Assembly: GCF_000373645.1 (NCBI RefSeq)
Contig: NZ_KB892046.1
Coordinates: forward strand, 186,001-250,000
Source of the DNA: Streptomyces sp. ATexAB-D23
GTDB lineage: Bacteria > Actinomycetota > Actinomycetes > Streptomycetales > Streptomycetaceae
Direction of reading: 5' to 3'
DNA length: 64,000 nucleotides
Shown here piece after piece: positions 40,415 through 49,145 of this stretch. The notes below the pieces were generated by a model. It was not told the DNA's origin, did not search any database, and worked only from the letters and a program-made list of their open reading frames with translations. Position 1 is the first letter of the stretch, and every line of letters starts with the position of its first letter. A program made the translations under genes and the position numbers.

Positions 40415-40882
40415 GTGGCTGGACGAGGCCCAGCACCGAAAGACCCATCCAAGCGACGCCGACGCAACGCCGCGGAGCCCGAAACCGTGATCGTCCCTGA
40501 CGACGAACTCCGGGGCCCCGAACTCCCTGAAGGCGTCCTGGGCGTCAACAAGAGTACTGGCGAACTCATCGCGTGGCACCCCATGACGCTCACGTGGTGG
40601 GACACCTGGCGCAAGAGCGCGCAGGCGCAGACCTTCACGGACACCGACTGGGCATTCCTCGTGGACACGGCACTCATGCACCATTCGATGTGGGCCAAGG
40701 GCCAATGGACCCTGGCCGCTGAAGTCCGCCTCCGGGCTGCCAAGTTCGGCGCCACACCGGAGGACAGGGCTCGGCTCAAGCTCAAGGTCGACGACCCCAC
40801 GAACGCCCCGCAGAGGCCCGCTCAGGCCCCCGCAGGCAACGTCTCAGACATCAACTCACGGCGAGCGAGGCTGACCGGCTAA
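40415..40882 (+). CDS. Terminase small subunit
   Basis: 155 residues. The basic start V-A-G-R-G-P-A-P-K-D-P-S-K-R-R-R-R-N is characteristic of actinophage small terminases. The helical part (W-W-D-T-W-R-K-S, D-W-A-F-L-V-D-T-A-L-M) follows, and the tail is Pro-rich. It binds phage DNA and hands it to TerL. It starts with GTG behind GGGAGGT and is followed 19 bp later by terL. Confidence 0.85.
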   Translation: MAGRGPAPKDPSKRRRRNAAEPETVIVPDDELRGPELPEGVLGVNKSTGELIAWHPMTLTWWDTWRKSAQAQTFTDTDWAFLVDTALMHHSMWAKGQWTLAAEVRLRAAKFGATPEDRARLKLKVDDPTNAPQRPAQAPAGNVSDINSRRARLTG

Positions 40883-40901
40883 CTACAGAGAGGGGGCGTT
40901 G

Positions 40902-42614
40902 ATGCCGCACGTCACGGTACGCGCCCCTGGCCACGATCGAGCCCGCTCGCTCGGCTGGCTGGCGCTGGCGTGGATGGAGTTCATGGTCGTTCACGGCCCC
41001 GGTGACGTCCAGGGCGAGCCCGTCCGTCACGGCGACGAGTACAGCGGCTTCGTGGTGGACTGCTACGCGGTCGATGACGACGAGGGCAAGCTCCTCTACG
41101 ACTCAGCGTTCTTCTCCCGCCCGAAGGGCTGCGACAAGTCGGGCCTGGGCGCCCGCATCGGCCTTTTCGAGGCCCTTGGCCCTGCCCGGTTTGCCGGCTG
41201 GGCTGAAGGCGGCGAGGTTTACCGCGACCCCTGGGGGTTTGGCTTCGAGTACGTCTACGAGGCCGGCGAGCCGATGGGCCGCCCGGTGAAGGTGCCGTAC
41301 CTCCGGATCATGGCCACGGAAGAGGGCCAGACCGGCAACGTGTACGACACGATCTACTTCAACCTGACCGACGAGTCGTCACCCCTCTCCGCCATCCCGG
41401 GCATCGACCCCGGCCTGACGAAGATCAACCTGCCACAGGGTGGGGAGATCACTCCGTCAACTGCGTCGTCCTCCTCGAAGGACGGCGGCAAGGAGACGTG
41501 GGTCTGTTTCGACGAGACGCACCTCTATAACACCCCTGAGCTTCGTCGCATGTACGCGACCGTTACCCGAAACCTCCGCAAGAGGAAGAAGGGCGCCGGC
41601 ACGTGGTACCTGGAGACGACCACGATGTTCGCCCCGGGGCAGGACAGCGTTGCTGAGCGGACGTACGAAGAGGCTGAAGCGATTCGGGAGGGCCGCAAGA
41701 AGCGCGGTCGCGCGAAGCTCATGTACGACCACCGGTACGGCGTCTGCAAGGACCTGAAGAATGAGGACGAACTCCGCGCCGCTCTCCGGGACGCCTACGG
41801 AGACGCCATGGAGTGGATCGACGAGGACACCCTCGTTGACGACTTCTATGACCTCCGCAACGACTCCGCGGACGGCAAGCGCTACTTCCTCAACTCCCGG
41901 ACGTCCTCCTCCGACGCGTGGATGGACCCGGACGCCTGGCTGCTCTGCCGGCGTGACGAGGAGATCGCACCTGGTGAGCTGATCACCTTGGGGTTCGATG
42001 GATCCATCCGAGATGACGCCACTTCGCTCTGCGCAGCCCGCGTGTCCGACGGTCATCTTCAGCTCCTCGGAGTCTGGGAGAAGCCGGAGGGCCCGGAGGG
42101 GGACGGCTGGCAGGTGGACCGCGAATCCGTGGACTCCGCCGTCGCCCAAGCCTTCGAGCGGTACGAGGTGTGCGGCTTCTATGCCGACCCGCCACATTGG
42201 CAGGACTACGTAGATGCCTGGACCCGTGACCACGGCGAGAACCTTTCTGTACGCGCCACGCAGGCCCGCCCGCTGGAGTGGTGGACCAACCGCCCGACGG
42301 CCATGGAGCAGGCGCTCAACCGCTTCACGGAGGCCGTGGAGGACAAGGGCCTTTCGTGGTGCGGCACGGACAAGGTTGCCGACACCGATACCGAGCACGC
42401 CCGCAAGGGCGCCACGCTCTCCCGCCACGTACTGAACGCCAAGCGCCGGCCGATGGGCCGCAACCACATCGGCATCGGCAAGGAACACCCGAAGTCGCCG
42501 AAGAAGATTGACGCCGCCATGTCCGCGACGCTCGCCTACGAGTGCCGCGCTGACGCCGTTGCCGCAGGGATCACTAAGCGAAAGAAGCGGACTGGCCGCC
42601 TCGTCGCATTCTAG
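40902..42614 (+). CDS. Terminase large subunit
   Basis: 570 residues. The ATPase half (1-~290) has a variant Walker A, F-S-R-P-K-G-C-D-K-S-G (~74-84), and Walker B W-V-C-F-D-E. The nuclease half has L-G-F-D-G-S-I-R-D-D-A-T as the RNase H-like first strand and acidic residue, and C-G-F-Y-A-D-P-P later. It drives DNA into the prohead through the portal. ATG 40902 after AGAGGGGG. Confidence 0.9.
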   Translation: MPHVTVRAPGHDRARSLGWLALAWMEFMVVHGPGDVQGEPVRHGDEYSGFVVDCYAVDDDEGKLLYDSAFFSRPKGCDKSGLGARIGLFEALGPARFAGWAEGGEVYRDPWGFGFEYVYEAGEPMGRPVKVPYLRIMATEEGQTGNVYDTIYFNLTDESSPLSAIPGIDPGLTKINLPQGGEITPSTASSSSKDGGKETWVCFDETHLYNTPELRRMYATVTRNLRKRKKGAGTWYLETTTMFAPGQDSVAERTYEEAEAIREGRKKRGRAKLMYDHRYGVCKDLKNEDELRAALRDAYGDAMEWIDEDTLVDDFYDLRNDSADGKRYFLNSRTSSSDAWMDPDAWLLCRRDEEIAPGELITLGFDGSIRDDATSLCAARVSDGHLQLLGVWEKPEGPEGDGWQVDRESVDSAVAQAFERYEVCGFYADPPHWQDYVDAWTRDHGENLSVRATQARPLEWWTNRPTAMEQALNRFTEAVEDKGLSWCGTDKVADTDTEHARKGATLSRHVLNAKRRPMGRNHIGIGKEHPKSPKKIDAAMSATLAYECRADAVAAGITKRKKRTGRLVAF

Positions 42615-42626
42615 GGAGGAGGACGC

Positions 42627-44135
42627 ATGCCGGTTGACGCACAGGTTCCGGAATCCCCGGGATGGTGGCTCCAGCGGCTGGGCAAGAGGATGCTGGACGA
42701 GCGCAAGGACAGCATCGACGACGACAACGAGGTTACCCCCGGGCTCACCTCCCTCCGGAAGGCCGCAGAGGGCAAGCCCGCGCTGCCGACAGTTCCAGGA
42801 GTCGACCCACGCGAGATCGTTGAGTGGATGCGGGATGCCCGCACCAACTGGCTCAGTCTCGTCATCGACAGCCCCGGCGAACGTCTGGGGGTCGACGGCT
42901 TCCGCTTCGACGACGCAGACCGGGATTCCCCTGACGATGCGCGTGTTGCGGACCGGGAGGCCAACAGGATTTGGCAGGAGAACAGCATGGATGCTGACTC
43001 CGCCCTGGTGCACTACGGCGCCATGTCGCAGCGACGTGCGTTCGTCCTCGTGGAGAAGGGTGACGACGGGCGGCCTGTGCTGACCCATGAGACACCCACG
43101 CAGGTGGCCGTTGAGCATGAGCAGGGCAACCGGCGCAAGCTGGCTGCCGGACTGAAGCTCTGGCGCGACGACTGGACCGGGAACACCCGAGCCACGCTCT
43201 GGACGCCTGCCGAGGTCCACGAGTTCACCACGAAGACCAGCACCCCAGCCTTCACCGGTCGCGCCGCGGAACTTCGTGGGTGGGACGCCCTGGCGCTTCC
43301 GAATCTGCCCGACGGCAACCGTGTGAACGAGCTGGGCATGGTCCCCCTCGTCCCCTTCATCAACCGTCGCAACCGCCGGCCGGAAGGGTTCGCGGAACAC
43401 GAGGACGTCCTCTCGATCCAGAACCGGATCAACCTCTCGCTGATCAACCTCATTGCCGCCATGAAGTACGGCGCCTTCCGCCAGCGGTATGCCGCCGGCC
43501 TGGAGGTCGACGAGGACCCGCTCACCGGGGCAGCGATCCAGCCCTTCCAGCTGGACATCCGCAAGCTCTGGACGACCGACAACCCCGACGTCCGCTTCGG
43601 GGAGTTCTCGGCAACCGACCTGGGCCCGTACGTGAAGGCCGTGACTGCCGCAGTGCAGGACCTGGCCGCCATTAGTCGCACACCCCCGCACTACCTGATC
43701 GGCGCCGTTGTGAACGTCTCCGGCGACGCGCTGAAGGCAGCGGAAACCGGCCTCATCAGCAAGGTTCGCGATCGTCAGCGAGCCTACGGGGAGTCGTGGG
43801 AGAACGTCATGCGCATGGCCTTCCGGGTCCTGGGCGACGACGAGCGCGCCACGACCTGGAGCGCAGAGACGATCTGGCGTGACCCCGAGTCCCGCACGAT
43901 CTCCGAACTCGCCGACGCAGCCGTCAAGAAGGCTTCGGCTGGCGTTCCGTGGCGTCAGCGGATGGAGGACATGGGCTACACCCCGGCGCAGATCTCCCGC
44001 ATGGAGATCGACCGCGCGGCCGACGCCCTGAACGCTGCGCCGACGGAGGACCCCGAGCCGGCGTCACTCCAGGGCAAGCGTGATGCCCGGACGCTGATCA
44101 CCCGCGAGGAGGACGATGTCCCTGACGCGGCTTGA
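42627..44135 (+). CDS. Portal protein (SPP1 Gp6-like)
   Basis: 502 residues. It has the conserved N-terminal W-L-S-L-V-I-D-S-P-G-E-R-L and central R-P-E-G-F-A-E-H-E-D-V-L-S-I-Q-N-R-I-N region, with an acidic C-terminus (R-E-E-D-D-V-P-D). It forms the dodecameric ring at the capsid vertex. It follows terL by 12 bp and overlaps the MuF-like gene by 20 bp. Confidence 0.9.
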   Translation: MPVDAQVPESPGWWLQRLGKRMLDERKDSIDDDNEVTPGLTSLRKAAEGKPALPTVPGVDPREIVEWMRDARTNWLSLVIDSPGERLGVDGFRFDDADRDSPDDARVADREANRIWQENSMDADSALVHYGAMSQRRAFVLVEKGDDGRPVLTHETPTQVAVEHEQGNRRKLAAGLKLWRDDWTGNTRATLWTPAEVHEFTTKTSTPAFTGRAAELRGWDALALPNLPDGNRVNELGMVPLVPFINRRNRRPEGFAEHEDVLSIQNRINLSLINLIAAMKYGAFRQRYAAGLEVDEDPLTGAAIQPFQLDIRKLWTTDNPDVRFGEFSATDLGPYVKAVTAAVQDLAAISRTPPHYLIGAVVNVSGDALKAAETGLISKVRDRQRAYGESWENVMRMAFRVLGDDERATTWSAETIWRDPESRTISELADAAVKKASAGVPWRQRMEDMGYTPAQISRMEIDRAADALNAAPTEDPEPASLQGKRDARTLITREEDDVPDAA

Positions 44136-44925
44136 CCGGCAGTACGGCACCGCAGTTCGCAGCGTGTGGAAGACGACCCTTGGTCGCACCACCCGCGCAT
44201 GGTCCGGCCTCGGCTCGTGGCGCGACGCCGATGTCCGCCGTTTCGAGCGGACCGTCCTCCCGGTGCTCCTCGGTGGTCAGCGGCAGGTTGCCGCCCTCAC
44301 GGCGTCGTACCTGGAGCAGCTGTACCGCGAGGTTGACGGACGAGCACCGCGAGTAGACCTGGACTTCGACAGGGTGACCGGACGTGCGCTTCGCGACGTC
44401 GACCCCGAGACCGTCTACCGGCGCCCGTTCGTTGAGGTCTGGTCCGCGCTGGACAAGGACGTCGCCTTCGACGTCGCTCTAGACCGGGGCACCCACCGAC
44501 TGGAGACCATCGCTAAGACGGACCTCCAGCTAGCCCGGACCCACACGGTGAGGGAGGTGGGTGACGATATGCCCCGCTTCAGTTACACCGTCCGTGAGCT
44601 ACAGGGAGAGTACGACTGCGCTCTCTGCATGATCGCCTCCACCCAGCGCTACCACAAGCGCGACCTGGCCCCGATTCACCCTGGCTGTGACTGCCTCGTC
44701 AAGCTCGTGACAGCTGACGAGGACCCCGGGCAGGTCATTGACGAAGAGAAGCTGGAGCGCATCCACGACGCCGTTGAGGACGCGCTTGGCACCTTCGACC
44801 GAGGGGGCCGCGCGGTGGACTACCGCAAGATCATCATCGCCAACGACCACGGCGAGATCGGTCCTGTCCTGGGCTTCAAGGGCCAGCACTTCACATCCAA
44901 GACGGACATCAACCTTCCGACCTGA
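44116..44925 (+). CDS. MuF-like minor head protein
   Basis: 269 residues. It begins inside the portal gene, with GAGGAGGACG before ATG. The helical N-terminal part leads to C-A-L-C-M-I-A-S-T-Q-R-Y-H and I-H-P-G-C-D-C, the Cys/His cluster of the MuF family. A C-terminal H-G-E-I-G-P-V-L motif is common in actinophage homologs. It is present in few copies in the head, linked to the portal. Confidence 0.8.
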   Translation: MSLTRLDRQYGTAVRSVWKTTLGRTTRAWSGLGSWRDADVRRFERTVLPVLLGGQRQVAALTASYLEQLYREVDGRAPRVDLDFDRVTGRALRDVDPETVYRRPFVEVWSALDKDVAFDVALDRGTHRLETIAKTDLQLARTHTVREVGDDMPRFSYTVRELQGEYDCALCMIASTQRYHKRDLAPIHPGCDCLVKLVTADEDPGQVIDEEKLERIHDAVEDALGTFDRGGRAVDYRKIIIANDHGEIGPVLGFKGQHFTSKTDINLPT

Positions 44926-44966
44926 CGCCCGCCACGGGCTGACGACTCCCGACAGGGGAAACACCT

Positions 44967-45590
44967 ATGCCTCGTCGTACTCTCGCGCGCCGCAACCTCC
45001 TGACCTTCTCCGCAGAGCCCTGGACCCTCATGGAGGGCGAGCCGGGTACCGGCGGTGGCGGGGGAGGCGGTGCTCCCCAGCTCAACGAGCACGGCTACCC
45101 GGACAACACCCCGACCGCCGACATGTCCACCGAGCACCAGGTGGCGTACTGGAAGCACCACGCCCGCAAGCACGAGGCAGCCTCGAAGGCCGGCCCCGAT
45201 GCCGCGGAGCTGGAGCGCCTCCGGGCTGCTGACGCCGAACTCGCCACCCGCAAGGCGGCCGAGTTGTCCGACGTGGAGCGGGTCCAGGCGGAGAAGGCGA
45301 CAGCAGAGGCCGCAGCCGCAACGGCACGTGCCGACGCTGACGCCGCTGTCCGCAAGGCGCTCCTGCTCGAAGTGGCCATGTCGAAGAGCCTCACCCCGGC
45401 ACAGGCCGCGCGTCTCCAGGGCTCCACGAAGGAGGAGCTGGAGGCGGACGCCGACGCGCTGCTGAAGGACTTCGCTCCCGCAGGTGGCACCGGAACCTAC
45501 CGGGTCGGCGGAGACCGCGGGTCCGACGTCGGCAGCACTGGCGGCGTGACATCCGGAGCTGAGCGCTTCCGGCAGAAGCACGGCAAGTAA
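44967..45590 (+). CDS. Scaffolding protein
   Basis: 207 residues. It has a Gly-rich segment (~27-35), then a long charged Ala/Glu/Arg coiled-coil (~55-130; E-L-E-R-L-R-A-A-D-A-E-L-A) and a Gly-rich basic C-terminus (F-R-Q-K-H-G-K), which usually contacts the capsid protein. Position between MuF-like and decoration genes supports the call. Confidence 0.82.
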   Translation: MPRRTLARRNLLTFSAEPWTLMEGEPGTGGGGGGGAPQLNEHGYPDNTPTADMSTEHQVAYWKHHARKHEAASKAGPDAAELERLRAADAELATRKAAELSDVERVQAEKATAEAAAATARADADAAVRKALLLEVAMSKSLTPAQAARLQGSTKEELEADADALLKDFAPAGGTGTYRVGGDRGSDVGSTGGVTSGAERFRQKHGK

Positions 45591-45613
45591 CCACTACTTC
45601 CCATGGAGGGAAC

Positions 45614-46009
45614 ATGGACCTCAACCTCAAGGTCGAGTCCTTCACCCAGGACCGCCGTGACTGGCTCGGCAGCGCCCACGGCACTGACGCCCCCGTCTCG
45701 ATCACCCTGGACGTCAGCAAGTTCACGAAGGCGACCCACTACCCGGACGGCTACCTGAAGAGCGGCATCCCGCTCGGCAAGGTCACGACCGGCGGTAAGT
45801 ACGGCCCGTACGACGACGCTGCGAGCGACGGCCGGCAGACCCTCGCGGGCTTCCTCTTCACCGCTCAGGACGTCGACGCCCGGCAGGTGGCTTCCACCTC
45901 CGTCGTGGGCTCGATGCTCATCCACTGCTTCATCCGCGAGGCGAAGCTCCCCGTCGCCGTCGACGCTGCCGGGAAGACCGATGTCGCCGGCCGCATCATC
46001 TTCGTCTGA
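45614..46009 (+). CDS. Head decoration protein
   Basis: 131 residues, lambda gpD-like in size and context. G-T-D-A-P-V-S-I-T-L-D start, with Y-P-D-G-Y-L-K-S-G-I-P-L-G and D-D-A-A-S-D-G-R-Q-T-L-A-G-F-L. It binds the outside of the expanded capsid. 13 bp before the capsid gene, with GGAGGG upstream. Confidence 0.82.
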   Translation: MDLNLKVESFTQDRRDWLGSAHGTDAPVSITLDVSKFTKATHYPDGYLKSGIPLGKVTTGGKYGPYDDAASDGRQTLAGFLFTAQDVDARQVASTSVVGSMLIHCFIREAKLPVAVDAAGKTDVAGRIIFV

Positions 46010-46022
46010 GAGGCCCTGACAC

Positions 46023-47057
46023 ATGCAGCTGATCACTGAGTACGCGACTCCCGCGGAACTCACCGGCTACGCCCGCGAGGCGCTCCGGTTCCGCGAGGAG
46101 AACACGCTCAACCTGAACCGGTGGCTCCCCAACGAGACCATCAACGACCTGACGTTCCGGTTCAACCGGGGCGGAGGCGGCCTCACCGAGGCGGCGAACT
46201 TCCGCGCCTTCGACGCTGAGTCGGACATCGCGACCCGCTCCGGCGGGGCCCGTGTGAGCGGCGAGCTGCCGCCCATCTCGCGCAAGATGCCCGTCGGCGA
46301 GTACGAGCAGATCCGCATGCGGAACGTCGACACCCAGAACGCTGAGATCCGTGATGCCATGGAGTCCGACTCCGTCAAGCTCGTCGCGCAGATCGCGGCC
46401 CGCATCGAGCTGGCTCGCGGTCAGGCGCTCTTCAACGGCTCCGTCACCCTGAACGAGAACGGTGTGCAGGCCGGCGTCGACTTCGGTCGATCCGCCACGC
46501 ACTCCGTCACGGCGGCTGCGGGCTGGGATGACCCGGACGCCCCGGCGTACGACCAGCTCCAGGCGTGGCTTGAGGTGTACAACGACACCAACGGCTCCCT
46601 TCCGGCGTACACCCTGATGTCCCGCAAGGTCTACAACGCCCTGCGGAAGAACAAGCAGATCATCGGCCTGGCCTTCGCCGGCCAGAACGGCGCTCCGGGT
46701 GTCCTGACTCGTGACGGCCTGAACGCCGCACTCGGTCAGTACGACATCCCGCCGGTCGAGATCTACGACGCGAGGGTCTCCGTCGGAGGTACCGCCACGC
46801 GAGTCACTCCCGAGGACCAGATCCTTTTCCTTCCGGAGCAGGGCGACGCTGCGGGCAGGACCCTGTGGGGTGTCCCGGTGGAAGCGAACGATCCTCGGTA
46901 CGGCCTGGCTGGCGACTCTGCCGGTATCGCGGTGGGCGGCTACAAGTCGGAGGACCCGCAGACCGTGTGGACCCGTGCAACGGCCATCGTCCTTCCGGTC
47001 GTGGGGGCCCCGGACCTGACCTTCCGAGCCACGGTGCTTGACGTCCCTTCTCCCTGA
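46023..47057 (+). CDS. Major capsid protein
   Basis: 344 residues of the lambda gpE-type capsid family. E-L-T-G-Y-A-R-E-A-L near the start, L-P-P-I-S-R-K-M-P-V-G-E-Y, a spine-like helix (I-R-D-A-M-E-S-D-S-V-K-L-V-A-Q), and Y-T-L-M-S-R-K-V-Y-N-A-L. Forms the HK97-fold shell. No sign of an encoded protease or a long delta domain. Confidence 0.9.
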   Translation: MQLITEYATPAELTGYAREALRFREENTLNLNRWLPNETINDLTFRFNRGGGGLTEAANFRAFDAESDIATRSGGARVSGELPPISRKMPVGEYEQIRMRNVDTQNAEIRDAMESDSVKLVAQIAARIELARGQALFNGSVTLNENGVQAGVDFGRSATHSVTAAAGWDDPDAPAYDQLQAWLEVYNDTNGSLPAYTLMSRKVYNALRKNKQIIGLAFAGQNGAPGVLTRDGLNAALGQYDIPPVEIYDARVSVGGTATRVTPEDQILFLPEQGDAAGRTLWGVPVEANDPRYGLAGDSAGIAVGGYKSEDPQTVWTRATAIVLPVVGAPDLTFRATVLDVPSP

Positions 47058-47137
47058 CGGTGTCGCCGGGAACCGCAGCCCTGACGCTGGGTTGAGGCGG
47101 CACCTGTGACCAGTCTGATGACTACAGAAGAGGATGA

Positions 47138-47407
47138 ATGGCTAAGACCCAGCAGTTGGCGGCTGAACTTACGCTGACCAGCGGCGCCAAGCAGACCGTC
47201 ACCAGTACGGCTACCTGGACCAGCGCGACCCCGGCGGTTGCTACGGTCTCCGCCGGCGGTCTCGTGACGGCAGTAGCAGTAGGTACCGCCGTGATCAAGG
47301 CGGCGGCCCAGGGTAAGGAGGGCACGTGCACCGTCACGGTCACGGACCCCGCAACCCTGATGACCGTCACGCCCGGCACGGCTGACCTTGACCTGACGGA
47401 GGCCTGA
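47138..47407 (+). CDS. Ig-like (Big_2) domain protein, probable virion accessory
   Basis: 89 residues, nearly all one bacterial Ig-like group 2 domain: T-W-T-S-A-T-P-A-V-A-T-V-S, G-L-V-T-A-V-A-V-G-T-A-V-I-K-A. In many phages this domain is fused to capsid or tail-tube proteins; here it is a separate gene 80 bp after the capsid gene. Likely exposed on the capsid. Confidence 0.75.
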   Translation: MAKTQQLAAELTLTSGAKQTVTSTATWTSATPAVATVSAGGLVTAVAVGTAVIKAAAQGKEGTCTVTVTDPATLMTVTPGTADLDLTEA

Positions 47408-47408
47408 C

Positions 47409-47648
47409 ATGGCGCGACTCCGGACGTACGTGCATCTGACTGACGACCTGGGTCGCGCCGTGGTGTTTGGCCCTGACGACGTCGTCCCCGAGTGGGCACA
47501 GGCGCTCATCACCAACTCGAAGGCGTGGCTGGAGCCGCCCGCAAGTCGACTCACGGAGCCTGCCCCGGCGGCGACCGTGAAGAAGGCTCCGGCCAAGCGC
47601 GCCGCTCCTCGGAGGAAGGCGGGCGGCAGTGCTGTTTCTGACGGCTGA
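47409..47648 (+). CDS. Small phage protein in head-tail region
   Basis: 79 residues. The N-terminal half has V-F-G-P-D-D-V-V-P-E-W-A-Q-A-L-I-T-N; the C-terminal tail is Ala/Lys/Arg-rich (K-K-A-P-A-K-R-A-A-P-R-R-K). Such short proteins between capsid and connector genes are common. Its coding sequence holds one copy of the SalI-core repeat. It overlaps the next gene. Confidence 0.6.
   Translation: MARLRTYVHLTDDLGRAVVFGPDDVVPEWAQALITNSKAWLEPPASRLTEPAPAATVKKAPAKRAAPRRKAGGSAVSDG
47540..47560 (+). repeat. SalI-core repeat, copy 1 (inside coding region)
   Basis: CGCAAGTCGACTCACGGAGC. The complement of this 20-mer is found at 49097-49116. Confidence 0.7.
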
Positions 47649-48006
47649 ACTCCGCGCACTCCTGGGTACCCCGCTCTCTGACGAACGGGCACAACTTGCC
47701 CACGATCTGGCGGAGGATGCCATCCTGGGCGAGGTAGGGGACCGAGTCGCCACCCCTCCCCAGCGGGGCATCAAGACGGTGGCCCTGAGCGTCGCCGCTC
47801 GCATCCTGACGAACCCCCAGGGGCTTCGGTCGGAACAGGCGGGCGGCATGCTTCAGTCCTATGTCGACTCTCAGACCGGTGTCGTCCTGTCCGACGACGA
47901 GCGCCGCCGGCTCCGACGAGCAGTGGGCATGGCTGCCGGGGCGGGGATGCTGGACATTGCCCCGGCTGAGTCCCGAATCAGTACCTATCCCTGGCGGCAG
48001 GCATGA
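47629..48006 (+). CDS. Head-to-tail adaptor
   Basis: 125 residues, mostly helical (A-Q-L-A-H-D-L-A-E-D-A-I-L, V-A-L-S-V-A-A-R-I-L-T-N-P-Q-G-L-R-S-E-Q), like SPP1 gp15/HK97 gp6 adaptors. It starts with GTG behind GGAGGAAGG, within the previous gene. It binds below the portal. Confidence 0.75.
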   Translation: MLFLTAELRALLGTPLSDERAQLAHDLAEDAILGEVGDRVATPPQRGIKTVALSVAARILTNPQGLRSEQAGGMLQSYVDSQTGVVLSDDERRRLRRAVGMAAGAGMLDIAPAESRISTYPWRQA

Positions 48007-48362
48007 GCCTGATCGCAAACGTCCTGTCGCAGACGTGGTATGTCGAGCGGGCAGGGGAGCGGGTCCGGGACTCCACGGGGTCATGGGTGCCCGGTCCCCG
48101 GGTTCGCATCCGGGTTGACCACTGCGCCGTTATGAGCCCCTACGGCGTGACGGTGGGGTCGTCAACGGAGGAGCACGACGCGTCAACCACCGTGACGACC
48201 CGGCGCGTGTTCGCCGCTCCTCTCGGCACCGACGTGCGCCCCGCTGACCGCATCGTCAGCGAGGACGGTTCAGAGGTCTGGGAGGTCATCGGCCGCCCGC
48301 TTGTCCTGCCGCTGACGTCCCTCGCGCGAGTCGAAGCCGCTCTGAAGGAGGTAACCGGCTGA
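48003..48362 (+). CDS. Head closure (stopper) protein
   Basis: 119 residues in the SPP1 gp16 position. It overlaps the adaptor by 4 bp (ATGA) and is beta-rich (R-V-R-I-R-V-D-H-C-A-V-M-S-P-Y, D-V-R-P-A-D-R-I-V, E-V-W-E-V-I-G-R-P-L). Assignment rests mainly on gene order and size. Confidence 0.65.
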   Translation: MSLIANVLSQTWYVERAGERVRDSTGSWVPGPRVRIRVDHCAVMSPYGVTVGSSTEEHDASTTVTTRRVFAAPLGTDVRPADRIVSEDGSEVWEVIGRPLVLPLTSLARVEAALKEVTG

Positions 48363-48724
48363 TGTCGTATCGCTCCAAGTACACCGGCAAGTACGCCGGC
48401 TTGGGCCGCATGGTCGGCCGCCCGTGGATGGGCAAGCCGTGCCGGGACGCTGCCGTGCGGATCATGCATTCCGCGGAGGGCTTCTCCCCAACGGGCAACC
48501 CTCCGCAGGACCCTCACCCCGGCCTGTACCGGGCCAGCTTCAGTGTCCAGCCCGTCTACAGGAACATTCCTTTCCGTGGGAAGCCACGTATGAGGCATGG
48601 AGCCATGGTGGTGAACACTGCACCCCACGCCAAGGCGGTGGAGTACGGCAACTGGAACATCCCCCGGTACGCCCCACTGACCAAGGCGTACATGGCGGCC
48701 CTGGCGGCGTACGCCAATGGCTGA
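48362..48724 (+). CDS. Neck / tail-completion protein (HK97 gp10-like)
   Basis: 120 residues. A basic N-terminus, G-M-V-V-N-like M-V-V-N-T-A-P-H-A-K-A-V-E-Y-G, then P-L-T-K-A-Y-M-A-A-L. The A-x-x-V-E-Y-G motif is typical of this family. It overlaps neighbours on both sides. Confidence 0.68.
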   Translation: MSYRSKYTGKYAGLGRMVGRPWMGKPCRDAAVRIMHSAEGFSPTGNPPQDPHPGLYRASFSVQPVYRNIPFRGKPRMRHGAMVVNTAPHAKAVEYGNWNIPRYAPLTKAYMAALAAYANG

Positions 48725-49082
48725 CGTGGAAACGGTTCTGGCCCCCTGGCTGGAGGCTCGGTTCAACGTCTTCGCAGCAGCTGAGACCCCCGCGGACTTG
48801 GAGGACACGCTCCCCGTGATCCGCGTGGAGCGTGTTGCCGGCGCCGACGGACGCTTCGGCCAGACCCCCGCCGTTGCCGTCGATGTCTTTGCCGCCACCG
48901 CCGATGAGGCTCGGACGCTTTCTGACCAGGTCCGGGAGGCACTGGTTTTCCTGAGCGGTCCCGTCCCCGGCGCTGTCGTCCGCTCCGTCCGCTGCATCTC
49001 CGGCCCGACGCGCCAGCCCTGGGCAAACGAGGCAGTCCACCGACGTGGCGCCACCTACATCGTGGGCCTCCGGGCCGCATAA
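48717..49082 (+). CDS. Tail terminator protein
   Basis: 121 residues. L-E-A-R-F-N-V-F and L-P-V-I-R-V-E-R-V-A-G, then A-V-D-V-F-A-A-T-A-D-E-A-R-T-L-S-D-Q-V-R, the alpha/beta pattern of siphophage tail terminators. It sits before the tail-tube gene as expected. Confidence 0.75.
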   Translation: MADVETVLAPWLEARFNVFAAAETPADLEDTLPVIRVERVAGADGRFGQTPAVAVDVFAATADEARTLSDQVREALVFLSGPVPGAVVRSVRCISGPTRQPWANEAVHRRGATYIVGLRAA

Positions 49083-49096
49083 CTCCGATCTTCCCA

Positions 49097-49120
49097 GCTC
49101 CGTGAGTCGACTTGCGGAGC
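49097..49120 (-). repeat. SalI-core repeat, copy 2 (near-perfect palindrome before tail-tube gene)
   Basis: GCTCCG and CGGAGC flank a TGAGTCGACTTG centre; on the minus strand it contains the 20-mer found at 47540. It lies 25 bp before the major tail protein start and could form a hairpin. Confidence 0.7.
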
Positions 49121-49145
49121 CTCCTACGCATGCCCTGGAGGCATC

